Positions 9,262 to 17,981 of a stretch of DNA of 64,000 nt are shown here, one piece after another. How positions within the stretch are numbered: position 1 is the first letter of the stretch; every line of letters begins with the position of its first letter. Location: contig CAILLX010000016.1 of NCBI GenBank assembly GCA_903835185.1, forward strand, positions 62,001 through 126,000, written 5' to 3'. A program made the position numbers and the translations under genes. This stretch comes from an uncultured bacterium. GTDB lineage: Bacteria > Cyanobacteriota > Vampirovibrionia > Obscuribacterales > Obscuribacteraceae. Below the pieces are notes generated by a model. That model made no database searches. It was not told the DNA's origin and worked only from the letters and a program-made list of their open reading frames with translations.

Positions 9262-9328
9262 TAGGATTGATAATTGCCAAGAGTCGTCGAACAGTCCAAT
9301 CATGTTGTTTTTATAAGTGGTTTTTTAC

Positions 9329-11509
9329 ATGCCAGATTATTTGCTTGAAATTGGAGTCGAGGAACTGCCGGCCAGCGAAGTTGTAGATGCGCAAGAACGC
9401 TTACAACGTTTAATGGCTCAGGCGCTGGAGCAGGCGAACCTGCCTTATGAGGAAATTGTCACACTAGGCACGCCGCGCCGGCTGGCTTGTATAGTCAAGC
9501 AGCTGGCTCAGCAGCAGGAAACTACAACTAAGAAGGTGAAAGGGCCACCTGTTAAATCTAGTTTTGATAGCGCCGGTCAACCGCTGCCGCCAGCTGCCGG
9601 CTTTGCTGCCAAACAAGGCTTGACAGTAGCTGATCTTGATCGTGAAGAGATTGGTGGAATTACTTACCTGGTGGCCAACCTGACTATTGCCGGAAGATCT
9701 GCCGATCAAGTATTAGCTGCCGTTGCCCCGAAAGTAATTGAGCAGATCTCAGGTGAGCGTCTCATGCGCTGGGGATCTTCCGAACTTAAATTTACTCGGC
9801 CGATTCGCTGGGTTGTATCTCTCCTTGACCAGCAGGTTGTGCCGTTTCATTTGTATGACATTACTGCTGGAAATCAATCATACGGGCATCGCATTCTGGC
9901 TCCCGCAGCAGTGAAAGTCAGCAGCCCTGGCAGTTACAAAGAAGATTTACGCCGGGTGTATGTCCTGGTTGATCCCTCTGAGCGCAGGCAGGTTATCGAA
10001 AGAGAAGTAGTGAAAGCTGCCTCTTCTGTTGGCGGAGTACCACGCCAGCTTAAAGGTGCTCTTCTTGCCGAGGTTGTCAATCTTACAGAATGGCCTTGTG
10101 CTGTTTTAGGAGAGTTTTCTAGCGAATATCTTGATCTGCCCGATACTCTTATTGAAACTGTGATGGTGCACCACCAGCGGTACTTCCCTGTTGAGCAAAA
10201 GACAGGCGACGGACGCAGTAAACTTTTGCCTTACTTCATATCTGTGGCCAACAATGACCGGATAGAAGCGACAAGGCATATAAAACTCGGTAACGAACGG
10301 GTTTTGCGAGCACGCCTTGCCGATGGTCGGTTTTTCTATTTCGACGATCAAAAGACTGCTCTGTCGGACCGTGGTGAGGCACTTGCTAATCTGACTTATC
10401 ATGAAGGCTTGGGCAGCTATATTGAGAAACAATCTCGCCTGGTGGCTGCTGCTCGGGCGTTACTTGCTGAGGTCACTCTGGATACGACAGCTAAGCTGTC
10501 AGTTTCGCTCGAGGCAGTTTTGCAGCTTTGCAAACTTGACCTGGTCACAACTTTGGTGAGAGAGCTGCCCGAGCTACAAGGTTTTGTCGGCTCCTGGTAT
10601 GCTGCTTGCGAAGGGCAACCTGCGGCGGTGGCTGCTGCAATAGCTTCGCACTACTCACCACGTTCTACTGACGATTCTATTCCAACCGATACTCTAGGAC
10701 GGATGGCAGCAGTGCTGGATAAGCTGGACAATCTGGTTTGTCTCTTTGCTACAGGGAAGAGACCAAGTGGCTCCAGTGATCCTTATATCCTGCGTCGCCA
10801 GGCTCAAGGTTTGATCGACATTCTTATGGATGGTCTTAATGAATACAGTATTAGCATAACGGCTTTGATTGAAGTTCTTCTGCGTGAACTTAAAGGCAAG
10901 CTTGCGGCAAATAAACGCTGGGCAGATGGAGCAACTGCTGGCAAAGGGATAGCTGATCTGCGCGATTTTCTAGAGCAGCGGATAAAGCTCAAACTTCTGG
11001 AGCGAGGCTATAAGAGAGAGTTGGTAGATGCTGTGCTTGCTGCCGGTGATCCGCTTGCAGATCTGCCTGATGTAATTGTCCGTGCTAACTGTCTTGAACA
11101 GCTGACGACAGAAGCTGGCGGAGTGGACCTTATTCGTGCCGGTGTGCGGATAGGCAATATATTGACCGCCGAGTCACAGCGGCAAGTTAATCCGGAGCTG
11201 TTTGAAGATGATGCTGAACGGAACCTCTGGGAAGCATTTAACCAGGAAGTGGTTAGTGTCTGGCAGGCAGGCGGAGAGTTTAGGGCTCCGCGAACACAAG
11301 GCGAGTATGCCACAGTTCTTGGTTTACTCCGCAGGGTAGCTCCTCTCGTTGACAGGTTGTTTGATTGTGTCATGGTTAATGATGCAGATCAGTCAAAACG
11401 CAACAACAGGCACGCAATCCTGAAGAATCTAGATTGCTATTTCCGCAGTGTAGCTGACTTCCCTAAATTGCAGCCGTTGCTTCTCCAGTTGGACAGTAAG
11501 TCGCTATGA
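9329..11509 (+). CDS. glyS: Glycyl-tRNA synthetase beta subunit
   Basis: Beta subunit of the bacterial alpha2-beta2 glycyl-tRNA synthetase. Protein of about 726 residues from the ATG at 9329 (MPDYLLEIGVEELPASEV); the track's GTG start adds four residues. The N-terminal signature LLEIGVEELPA is diagnostic, followed by TPRRLACIV, the core GERLMRWGSSELKFTRPIRW and MVHHQRYFPV, and an HD-like region (LGRMAAVLDKLDNLVCLFA, DPYILRRQAQGLI). The C-terminal anticodon-binding DALR-like region is at about 600-700. Length is normal. The alpha-subunit gene glyQ is not in the window, so the subunits are encoded apart. The stop overlaps the next start (ATGA), suggesting translational coupling. Confidence 0.95.
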   Translation: MPDYLLEIGVEELPASEVVDAQERLQRLMAQALEQANLPYEEIVTLGTPRRLACIVKQLAQQQETTTKKVKGPPVKSSFDSAGQPLPPAAGFAAKQGLTVADLDREEIGGITYLVANLTIAGRSADQVLAAVAPKVIEQISGERLMRWGSSELKFTRPIRWVVSLLDQQVVPFHLYDITAGNQSYGHRILAPAAVKVSSPGSYKEDLRRVYVLVDPSERRQVIEREVVKAASSVGGVPRQLKGALLAEVVNLTEWPCAVLGEFSSEYLDLPDTLIETVMVHHQRYFPVEQKTGDGRSKLLPYFISVANNDRIEATRHIKLGNERVLRARLADGRFFYFDDQKTALSDRGEALANLTYHEGLGSYIEKQSRLVAAARALLAEVTLDTTAKLSVSLEAVLQLCKLDLVTTLVRELPELQGFVGSWYAACEGQPAAVAAAIASHYSPRSTDDSIPTDTLGRMAAVLDKLDNLVCLFATGKRPSGSSDPYILRRQAQGLIDILMDGLNEYSISITALIEVLLRELKGKLAANKRWADGATAGKGIADLRDFLEQRIKLKLLERGYKRELVDAVLAAGDPLADLPDVIVRANCLEQLTTEAGGVDLIRAGVRIGNILTAESQRQVNPELFEDDAERNLWEAFNQEVVSVWQAGGEFRAPRTQGEYATVLGLLRRVAPLVDRLFDCVMVNDADQSKRNNRHAILKNLDCYFRSVADFPKLQPLLLQLDSKSL

Positions 11510-13134
11510 CCAAAGAACTGTTGTCGGCCTTAGCTGTAATGCTGCTGTGCTCAATGTCTGCTTATGCCCAGGACGCGAGCCACCAGGCGGTGCCACCACC
11601 TAGTCTAAAGGTACCAGCTATGGTGCCCGAGAAGTCGGTGAGCACCTTTGTGCCATCTACGACTGCACCTGGTCAGGGGCTGGCTGTAAACATTATCTAT
11701 CCAGCTAAGCCTCGCTACAGTGAAGGAGCTCCAGTAGTAGTGGTGGTTCCTGGTGGTATGGCAGCAGATGGCTTGGATTTCTCGCTCCATGCAGCTCAGT
11801 CTGGCTTTGCCGAGGTTAGATTTGCTCTGCCTGGCGGCGGCAAACGAGGCTTGTCATCCGGTGGTACTTATGATTATCGCGGAGCTAATTCAGCCGAGGC
11901 GCTGCGTGATATCTTTTTATTTGCTGCAGGGAAGAAGAATGATTATCAGGGGCGGACGATAAGCAAGCTCTTGCCTGTTGCTGTAGTTTGCACCAATTGC
12001 GGTGCAGTTGGCTGGTCTAATGGAGGCAATCTTCTCCTGGTCACTTTGGGCAGATTTGGGGAAGAGCTTAATTTCCTGAAATGGATCGCCTTTTATGAAA
12101 GCCCAGTGGGAGCGCTTTTCTACCCTCCAGCTCTCGGCTCTGCCCAGGATTTTCTTCTCAATCGGCATTACAGGGAAGGAAGCTGTGCTACAGGCGACTG
12201 TCTTATTGACTTCCGTAAATTAGCCTGGCAGGGTGAAGCTCAGAAGAGTCCAGGTGCTCACAAACGTCTTGGTGAGCCAGAGGTGAAAGGAGTTCTATAC
12301 TTTGACGAGAATAAGAACAAGCAGTGGGATGAGATATCTGAATTTGCGTTTCCTTACGCTGCTTATCCAGGATTTGATAAGCAGTTTTACCCCCCACAGG
12401 TGCTCAAGGCAGTTGTGCGGCTGAAACTGTTTGAGACGACCAGACCTGTTGCCGAGAAAAAGAAGAAGATGCCCGGAGCCAGGGATGAGGTTGCGACCAC
12501 TCAGGAGGGGCAAAAGAAGTTTTTTGGACTGGTGAAAGGAAAGCCGCTTGTCAAAAAAGAGGCACCAGTGAAATTAGAAACAGTAACTGTCTTTCCGCCC
12601 ACTTTGGCTACTTTGGCTGAAAGCGAGAAGTACTTCCGCGATAGAGATGGTTCTCTGTACATAACTGATGTATGCGAGAAGATGCCGCGCCTGTTGGTGA
12701 CAGTGTTCGGCAGTCGCACCGACCATTTGCAAGGTCAAGCCGATCACCCTCATATTGCTTTTCTTTACAACGCTTTTTTAGCTAACAGACTTTGGGTGAG
12801 ACTTAACCCTGATCCGCTGTATGCCAGGCAGGTAGCGCTAATGAACGTGGGAAATTTTATTGACAATAAGCCTAAAACTTCAATCGATGCCTCGGCAATG
12901 GATGCGCAGCTCGAGCCTGAAGGACTTGTTCCCGACTATGTTTTTATGGATGCAGTTGTTGCAGAACTGGCCGACAGAAGGAAGAAAAACAAGCTCGATA
13001 GTGTGCTTACTGAGCCGTTAGTAGGCTACTCGAATGGTGCTAAGGTTGTTGCTGCAGGAGACGCGCACGAGCAGGTTAGTCAAGAACAGTCCAACAAAGC
13101 AGCCGTTGACAAGCAGAGTGATACGAAACACTGA
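11506..13134 (+). CDS. Secreted alpha/beta-hydrolase-like protein
   Basis: Protein of 542 residues with a signal peptide (LLSALAVMLLCSMSAYAQDA). Residues 60-190 look like an alpha/beta-hydrolase core: VVVVPGGMAADGLDF gives the strand and oxyanion region, and VGWSNGGNLLLV gives a G-x-S-x-G-type nucleophile elbow (GWSNG). A DENKNKQWDEISEF segment near residue 265 resembles a calcium-binding loop. The C-terminal third is of unknown type, with PRLLVTVFGSRTDHLQGQ. It overlaps glyS by 4 bp although the functions look unrelated. The substrate is unknown; a peptidase, esterase or non-catalytic member are all possible. Confidence 0.6.
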   Translation: MTKELLSALAVMLLCSMSAYAQDASHQAVPPPSLKVPAMVPEKSVSTFVPSTTAPGQGLAVNIIYPAKPRYSEGAPVVVVVPGGMAADGLDFSLHAAQSGFAEVRFALPGGGKRGLSSGGTYDYRGANSAEALRDIFLFAAGKKNDYQGRTISKLLPVAVVCTNCGAVGWSNGGNLLLVTLGRFGEELNFLKWIAFYESPVGALFYPPALGSAQDFLLNRHYREGSCATGDCLIDFRKLAWQGEAQKSPGAHKRLGEPEVKGVLYFDENKNKQWDEISEFAFPYAAYPGFDKQFYPPQVLKAVVRLKLFETTRPVAEKKKKMPGARDEVATTQEGQKKFFGLVKGKPLVKKEAPVKLETVTVFPPTLATLAESEKYFRDRDGSLYITDVCEKMPRLLVTVFGSRTDHLQGQADHPHIAFLYNAFLANRLWVRLNPDPLYARQVALMNVGNFIDNKPKTSIDASAMDAQLEPEGLVPDYVFMDAVVAELADRRKKNKLDSVLTEPLVGYSNGAKVVAAGDAHEQVSQEQSNKAAVDKQSDTKH

Positions 13135-13376
13135 TATATGCTGGAGGGAGTGACTTTCTCTAAACACCAGTTGCCTACTATTCGTCGTCATCGTTGACAG
13201 TGGGCGACATTAAGATTGATAATGAGAAGAGATTGAAACGCAGGCAGCAGGGAGTTTCGGTTTCGCTCATTGCGAGTACCGATATGATTGCAAGATCAAC
13301 TTCACGGGACTATTTTCAGTTAAGAACGGTGAGCCGGGAAGCACGTTGACTAACATGATTGCCAAGAGGTGTGCTG

Positions 13377-14096
13377 ATGGCTAAAATCCTTGTGGTGGAG
13401 GATGACTACAATATTGGCTTTGTTATCCTTCAAATCCTTGAGAGTGAGCATTATGTAGTTGATGTTATGCGCAAGGGTGTGGAGGCGCAAGCAGCTGCCA
13501 GACCAGGAGCCTATGACCTTGTCATTCTCGACTGGACACTGCCTGACATTCAGGGTGTTGACATCTGCCGTTCAGTCCGCAGCAGTGGTGCACAGTTTCC
13601 GATCCTCATGCTTTCAGCCAGAGGAACTGTAGCAGAGAAAGCTATGGGTCTTGATGCTGGAGCTGATGATTATCTGGTGAAGCCGTTTGATCCAGTTGAA
13701 CTCCTTGCCCGTGTTCGTGCTTTGTTGCGAAGACCAGCTGCTGTCGTCTCCGATGCAGTCCTTGAGGCCCGCGATGTGAAAGTCGATACTGTCACTCGTC
13801 GTGTTACGAGGAACGGTCAGGAGATTCAACTGCGTCCTAAAGAGTATGCTTTACTAGAACTGCTCATGCGGCATCCTAATCAGAGCTTTACTGCTGATGC
13901 TCTCCTTTTTCGCCTCTGGCAGTGTGATGCTGCTACTTCAGTTGACACTGTGCGTACGCATGTTAAACGACTGCGCGAGAAGCTAGGAGATACAGACGAC
14001 ACGCCGTTAATAGCCTCATTCCGTGGAGTTGGCTACAAGATTGTCAGTATGCCAGGCAGTGAAAGCCGCGAGAATCATGAAGAGGCAGTGCCGTAG
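13377..14096 (+). CDS. OmpR/PhoB-family response regulator
   Basis: DNA-binding response regulator of 239 residues. The receiver domain (1-120) has the acidic pocket (LVVEDD), the phospho-acceptor Asp in LVILDWTLPD, and the Lys in YLVKPFDP. A winged-helix DNA-binding domain follows (LRPKEYALLELLMRHPNQ, SVDTVRTHVKRLREKLG, FRGVGYKI). The ATG at 13377 lies 6 nt after AGAGGT, so the track's TTG start is rejected. There is no cognate kinase next to it; the nearest kinases are in the 18.9-24.5 kb cluster. Regulon unknown. Confidence 0.92.
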   Translation: MAKILVVEDDYNIGFVILQILESEHYVVDVMRKGVEAQAAARPGAYDLVILDWTLPDIQGVDICRSVRSSGAQFPILMLSARGTVAEKAMGLDAGADDYLVKPFDPVELLARVRALLRRPAAVVSDAVLEARDVKVDTVTRRVTRNGQEIQLRPKEYALLELLMRHPNQSFTADALLFRLWQCDAATSVDTVRTHVKRLREKLGDTDDTPLIASFRGVGYKIVSMPGSESRENHEEAVP

Positions 14097-14124
14097 CTGT
14101 GTTTTCGGCTGGTGCCTGGTGCCC

Positions 14125-15762
14125 TTAACTTGGCTGCAACGCCGTGGGCAGGTGACTGTATAGTGCCTCAATATCAGAGGCCATTTGTCTGCGAAATTCC
14201 TGATATTCGTGAGCATTAACAGTCTGATATGGTTCGGTTTCGCTTTCACTGTCTATGTTAATGTTGTCTGTGCTGATGCGGCTTAGAAATGTGTCACGCC
14301 TGCTTATTGCATTAGCTGCAAGCCTCTTCACTTCCGGGGCTGTACATTTTTGTCCTGCCGAGATGAGATGTTCAAGAGTAGCCAAATATCTCAGGTCAGT
14401 TATACCTTCCCTCAACCCCTCCCATTGCAGCGTAGGAATTACTCCGCAGCGCGCCGGATACGTTGTCATTTGATCACGCAAGTTGCCGGCACGTCCTGTT
14501 GTATCCCAGGCATCGAAGTCATCAAATGGTGAAAACGGGAAAGCTGGTGGATGTTGATAGCAGTATGGAGCTATGCCGTCAGCCTGGGAGTTCCAGAGAT
14601 ATACACCAGAGAGCACTCGGGCAAGGTTAGGCTTCTCCATATGGCATTGCCAGTGGTAGTAAGTAAGTGGTGATTGCAAAGAGGAAGATCTTTCTCTGCG
14701 AGCGAAAAGATCTTTGTTGTTCTGGAGTGAAAACGAGATTATTGTCGGTTTATACCCGATGTCTGCAACATCTTCCATGCGTTTGACCAACTGATGATTA
14801 ATTACTGAGGACATTGATGTCCAGTTGAGAATCTGGCAATAGGCTCCGTGCCCTTGATGTTCGGCAATGAGTCTTGCACTAATCTGATTGCAGCCCGCAG
14901 CGTCCATCTCATCGCTTAAGTAAAATACTGGTGTGAGGCTCTTGAAATGCAGCGCCTCGGCATTGAAAGGGATGGAGCGCAATACTATATGACGAGTAAA
15001 GCCGACGTCCTCGGCGATGTCGATAGCAAGCTGCGCGGTGGCACGATCCTTCTCAGCTATCGATATGCTGCGAAAACCATGATCGTAAATGTCTTGCAGG
15101 TGTAAACGAAATAATTCTGGGGAAACATAGAATTGCCCTTGCTGCTGATCCATCGATCCCCTGTACCAGAGCAGGAGATCTTGAGCAGGTTCCAGTAGAG
15201 TAAACGGCAGGACATCCAGTTCTATTGATAGCTTATGCTCTTGACCTTGTTGGGTTGTAATGTTCAAGCAACCTGAATACAAGCCAGGCGGTGTCTCGCT
15301 CGCTATTTTGACTGATAACCAGATCTGTTTTGACTCGCCTGCGACAAGTGAGGTCACCACGCTATCTGTGAGCCGAACATCAGGTGGGCAGTACCGCCAC
15401 AGTGGGCTTTCACTTCCAATCCCCTGGTTGGCATTCTCAATGTAGCCATCTTCAAGGGGCATTCTGTCATCTTTGAGCAGCAGCTCTGAGACAGTCATGC
15501 GGTTGGATTGAAAGATGCCTACTCCTGAGACATCCCACACGCCAACAACATACATTGCAATCTGGCGCGGGTCTATCTGCCAAGAATCGCGCGCGAGAGA
15601 CGATACAGACAGTTCGATTTGTGCCAGGTCTTCTCTGCACTTGATACTAAAAGAGAACGCCACTGTTTCGCCAGGTGTTCCAAAGCCGCGCAGCTGGCTG
15701 GTTCGGTTTTCTTCTGGTCGAGCACAGTATGGACGGTGCTCGAGAAGTTTAAACGTGCTCAT
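14125..15762 (-). CDS. DUF4091 / glycoside-hydrolase-like protein
   Basis: Protein of 545 residues without an obvious signal peptide. The N-terminal 200 residues are beta-sandwich-like (GETVAFSFSIKCREDLAQIE, TPPGLYSGCLNITTQQG). The middle part is probably a TIM-barrel (HLQDIYDHGFRSISIAEKD). The C-terminal LQWEGLREGITDLRYLATLE matches the W-x-x-x-R-E-G-x-x-D-x-R-Y pattern of DUF4091 proteins, which are related to glycoside hydrolases. It runs opposite to its neighbours. A carbohydrate-related role is an inference from the fold; catalytic residues cannot be assigned from sequence alone. Confidence 0.6.
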   Translation of the reverse strand: MSTFKLLEHRPYCARPEENRTSQLRGFGTPGETVAFSFSIKCREDLAQIELSVSSLARDSWQIDPRQIAMYVVGVWDVSGVGIFQSNRMTVSELLLKDDRMPLEDGYIENANQGIGSESPLWRYCPPDVRLTDSVVTSLVAGESKQIWLSVKIASETPPGLYSGCLNITTQQGQEHKLSIELDVLPFTLLEPAQDLLLWYRGSMDQQQGQFYVSPELFRLHLQDIYDHGFRSISIAEKDRATAQLAIDIAEDVGFTRHIVLRSIPFNAEALHFKSLTPVFYLSDEMDAAGCNQISARLIAEHQGHGAYCQILNWTSMSSVINHQLVKRMEDVADIGYKPTIISFSLQNNKDLFARRERSSSLQSPLTYYHWQCHMEKPNLARVLSGVYLWNSQADGIAPYCYQHPPAFPFSPFDDFDAWDTTGRAGNLRDQMTTYPARCGVIPTLQWEGLREGITDLRYLATLEHLISAGQKCTAPEVKRLAANAISRRDTFLSRISTDNINIDSESETEPYQTVNAHEYQEFRRQMASDIEALYSHLPTALQPS

Positions 15763-15994
15763 GCAAGTGACAATAGCTTCCGTCAGGTAATTGCTGGTAA
15801 TAAGTGAGGGCGATTAGTGTTGGTTTATATGAGTAGCGTCAGGTTGCTACAGTCGAGAGGCGTCCGTATTATATATTATTCGTAATTGAGCTGAAGCGAC
15901 ACCTGATGAACTCAAGGTGTAAAGGACTTCCGCATTGCCGGGTTGGCGGCTCGCTACCGCTGGACTGAGGCTGGAGCTCAGGGCAGGGGGAAAC

Positions 15995-16825
15995 GTGTCA
16001 GTAGGAGCAGAAGTGCAGCGAACGATTAGACCTGATGAACTGTCCGCTAGTCAACCGTTATACCGGCTGGGGAGGATATCTTTTGTTGTGAAAAGTGCAG
16101 ATGCTGGCTTTCAAAATGAGCTGGCGCGTCTGTTGCCTGCCTGCCGAGTTGCTCCAGAAGTCATATATGAAATCGAATCTGATGGTAATTTCCGCCAGCT
16201 TGTTGGAGAGATTTTAGGACTGCAGTCCGAGTATCTATGGCTGAGTGCGGCGTGCGTGGTTTCTCCTGCCGGACACAAGGTGCTTATTTCAGGCAATTCC
16301 AGTGCTGGAAAGAGCACTACTGTCTTAGCACTGGCGTTGCGTTATGGCTGGAAGGTGCTGGCTGAGGATCTTACCTGTATAGATCTGCACACCGGCAGGA
16401 TAATCTCATTTGCCACGCCGTTTTCGCTTAAGAAAGGCACGGTTGAACTGTTGCAGGAGACTATCTCAATGGTGCCAGAGCCGGTAGCTCTTGGCGAATG
16501 GGTTCCTCAGAGCGATTTGCATGCTCACGGCGAGTATGGGTCCAACTTGGATCTAAGTTTGTATTTTGGTACTGCTCGCCACGGTGAGCCTATGCAGGTG
16601 TCAGTTTGTTCTCCGGGGGAATATGTGCGCTTGCTATTGCCCTGCTCCAACTTGATTCATTGTGCTCATGGTCCTGATAAGTTAGCTGAATATGTGAGCT
16701 CCGGTACCTGCTATAGAGTTAGCGGTGGCAGCCTTTCTGAGCGCTTAAATCTGATTTTAGAGCTTACACACAGGAGTAGATCAATGGACACAAGCGAGAT
16801 TGGAGGCGCAGCCGATGTTGGATAA
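15995..16825 (+). CDS. HprK-like kinase (peptide-locus kinase)
   Basis: P-loop protein of about 276 residues. The frame is open from 15935, but GTG codons at 15995 (after AGGGGG) or 16013 (after TAGGAG) are better starts. The Walker A is ISGNSSAGKSTT, followed by the HPr-kinase-like stretch WKVLAEDLTCIDLHTGRI and a C-terminal part with LHAHGEYGSNLDL. The real HPr kinase has an N-terminal receptor domain and works on PtsH; neither appears here. Its gene overlaps a PqqD-like gene by 11 bp and is followed by three small peptide genes. This fits HprK-related kinases of RiPP clusters, such as those phosphorylating lasso peptides. Substrate is inferred, not shown. Confidence 0.75.
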   Translation: MSVGAEVQRTIRPDELSASQPLYRLGRISFVVKSADAGFQNELARLLPACRVAPEVIYEIESDGNFRQLVGEILGLQSEYLWLSAACVVSPAGHKVLISGNSSAGKSTTVLALALRYGWKVLAEDLTCIDLHTGRIISFATPFSLKKGTVELLQETISMVPEPVALGEWVPQSDLHAHGEYGSNLDLSLYFGTARHGEPMQVSVCSPGEYVRLLLPCSNLIHCAHGPDKLAEYVSSGTCYRVSGGSLSERLNLILELTHRSRSMDTSEIGGAADVG

Positions 16826-17123
16826 AAGATTGATTAGGCGTCAAGATGTACATGCCAAGATCCTGCCAGATGGATATGTTCTGCTCCAGGACAAAGAGAC
16901 GAACTGGGTTTATACGTTGACCCCGCTGGCAGGGATGGTGTGGGAGTTCTGTGATGGCAACAATCTGCTTGAAGATGTTGTCGGTCACATACGTGAAATT
17001 AAAGAAGTTGGTGGAGAACCTGGACTTGAGGAGAATCTCACTGAGCTGGTGGCAGATATGGAACAAGCTGGATTGCTTGTCGGTTGCGAGCGTACGATGG
17101 CTATCACGCAGGAAAAGGAGTAG
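16815..17123 (+). CDS. PqqD-family peptide carrier (RRE) protein
   Basis: Protein of 102 residues from the ATG at 16815, 8 nt behind a GGAGG; the track's TTG start is rejected. PqqD-like proteins are winged-helix RiPP recognition elements that bind a leader peptide and present it to modifying enzymes. The family pattern is visible: KILPDGYVLLQDKETNWVYT then LTPLAGMVWEFCDG, a helix (LLEDVVGHIREIKE) and a final DMEQAGLLVGCER. It is translationally coupled to the kinase and precedes the three peptide genes, which are the obvious candidates for its ligands. Confidence 0.82.
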   Translation: MLDKRLIRRQDVHAKILPDGYVLLQDKETNWVYTLTPLAGMVWEFCDGNNLLEDVVGHIREIKEVGGEPGLEENLTELVADMEQAGLLVGCERTMAITQEKE

Positions 17124-17128
17124 CTTCC

Positions 17129-17170
17129 AAAGTCACCAATTGGTTACTTTTACAAAGTGACTAATTGGTT
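17129..17170 (+). repeat. 17-bp direct repeat downstream of the PqqD-like gene
   Basis: AAAGTCACCAATTGGTT (17129) and AAAGTGACTAATTGGTT (17154) are direct repeats, 15 of 17 identical and 25 bp apart start to start. Each contains the palindrome AATT. They lie between the PqqD-like gene and the peptide genes and could be a regulator-binding pair. The role is inferred only. Confidence 0.5.
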
Positions 17171-17207
17171 GAACGCCTTGTGCTTGACGTTCTCCTGAAG
17201 TCACCAT

Positions 17208-17347
17208 CTAGTAGTGAGATTCCAAAATAGTGCGACAGTGCTGGTCCATGCCCCGTAGGGGCGCGGTGCACGCGGGCGGATGCAATCCGCCCCTGCGGTA
17301 ATTGTTGCAGAACTTTGTGTTGCAGAACTTTGGAATCTCACTACTAG
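17208..17347. mobile_element. Miniature inverted-repeat element, copy A (140 bp)
   Basis: A perfect 19-bp terminal inverted repeat, CTAGTAGTGAGATTCCAAA, bounds a 140-bp non-coding element. Inside are palindromic GC blocks (GGGCGGATGCAATCCGCCC and GTAGGGGCGCGGTGCACGCG). Copies B (30048) and C (53723) share these blocks, and C shares the same right end. No transposase is encoded, so it is probably a MITE moved in trans. It sits 70 bp before the first peptide gene and may affect its expression. Confidence 0.75.
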
Positions 17348-17417
17348 TCAAGCGTTGCCCGTAGCATATGGAGTTGATAGACTGGTTCGTGCGTTTCGTG
17401 CCACTGGAGTGTATATA

Positions 17418-17609
17418 GTGCCACAAAGTTCACATCGCCATGATAATTCACAACCCAGCTGTGATCCGGCTATGAGTCGTGGCGAGTTTCTGCAGCTGTT
17501 GGTAAACAAGGCGCTATTGGCAGGGACTCTGGTGGCAGTACCTATGCTTGTCGATGCCTTCCCAGCTCCTGCTCAACAACAACTTTTGAGTGGAAAAACC
17601 CCTGGATAG
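17418..17609 (+). CDS. Candidate RiPP precursor peptide 1 (63 aa)
   Basis: The GTG at 17418, 8 nt after GGAG, gives exactly 63 residues, the same length as the two downstream copies; the track's ORF from 17280 runs back into the MITE and is too long. The N-terminal 50 residues are nearly identical to the copies: QPSCDPAMSRGEFLQLLVNK, then a hydrophobic helix ALLAGTLVAVPMLVDAF and PAPA. The tail QQQLLSGKTPG differs. A conserved leader with a variable core is typical of RiPP precursors. SRGEFL resembles a Tat signal with the second Arg changed to Gly. No homologue with a known function is recognised. Confidence 0.7.
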   Translation: MPQSSHRHDNSQPSCDPAMSRGEFLQLLVNKALLAGTLVAVPMLVDAFPAPAQQQLLSGKTPG

Positions 17610-17739
17610 GTACCGCCTTTAATCGACAAGTAGCCAAGTAGTCTGCGAGGGTGGTTGGAGATAGAGGCTAGTCAAGCGTTGGCAATGGACTCTGTACTGT
17701 TAAGCTTGCCTGTGTATTTGATTAAACTGGAGCAAAGCT

Positions 17740-17931
17740 GTGTCTCAAAGTTCGCGTCAAGATGATAATTTGCAGCCCAGTTGTGATCCGGCTATGAGCC
17801 GTGGCGAGTTTCTCGGGTTGCTAGTCAATAAGGCGCTATTGGCAGGGACTCTGGTAGCTGTACCTATGCTTGTAGATGCCTTCCCAGCTCCGGCTGCTCC
17901 TCTGCTCAGCGGGCAGATACAGCCGCCATAA
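17740..17931 (+). CDS. Candidate RiPP precursor peptide 2 (63 aa)
   Basis: Starts at GTG 17740, 7 nt after GGAG (context TTAAACTGGAGCAAAGCT). It has the same leader as peptide 1, with LQPSCDPAMSRGEFLGLLVN, the hydrophobic stretch and FPAPA, then the variable tail APLLSGQIQPP. Leader codons differ from copy 1 largely by synonymous changes, which supports real translation. It lies 130 bp after copy 1 and its upstream block is almost identical to that of copy 3. Ser in the conserved LSG of the tail is a plausible target for the HprK-like kinase (inference). Confidence 0.75.
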   Translation: MSQSSRQDDNLQPSCDPAMSRGEFLGLLVNKALLAGTLVAVPMLVDAFPAPAAPLLSGQIQPP

Positions 17932-17981
17932 ACAACCCGACTTGAACTATTCTGTGTGTTTGATTAAACTGGAGCAAAGCC

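Noticed and set aside
9109-9328. T-box riboswitch for glyS
   Set aside because: Only two short hairpins are seen; the T-box consensus and an antiterminator/terminator pair are missing.
9138-9386. 82-aa ORF between the RND pump and glyS
   Set aside because: Overlaps the glyS start in another frame, has atypical composition and no family resemblance.
17280-17609. 109-aa ORF at the first peptide
   Set aside because: The upstream 46 residues are encoded by the repeat element and lack a ribosome-binding site; the GTG at 17418 gives the same 63-residue length as the two paralogues.
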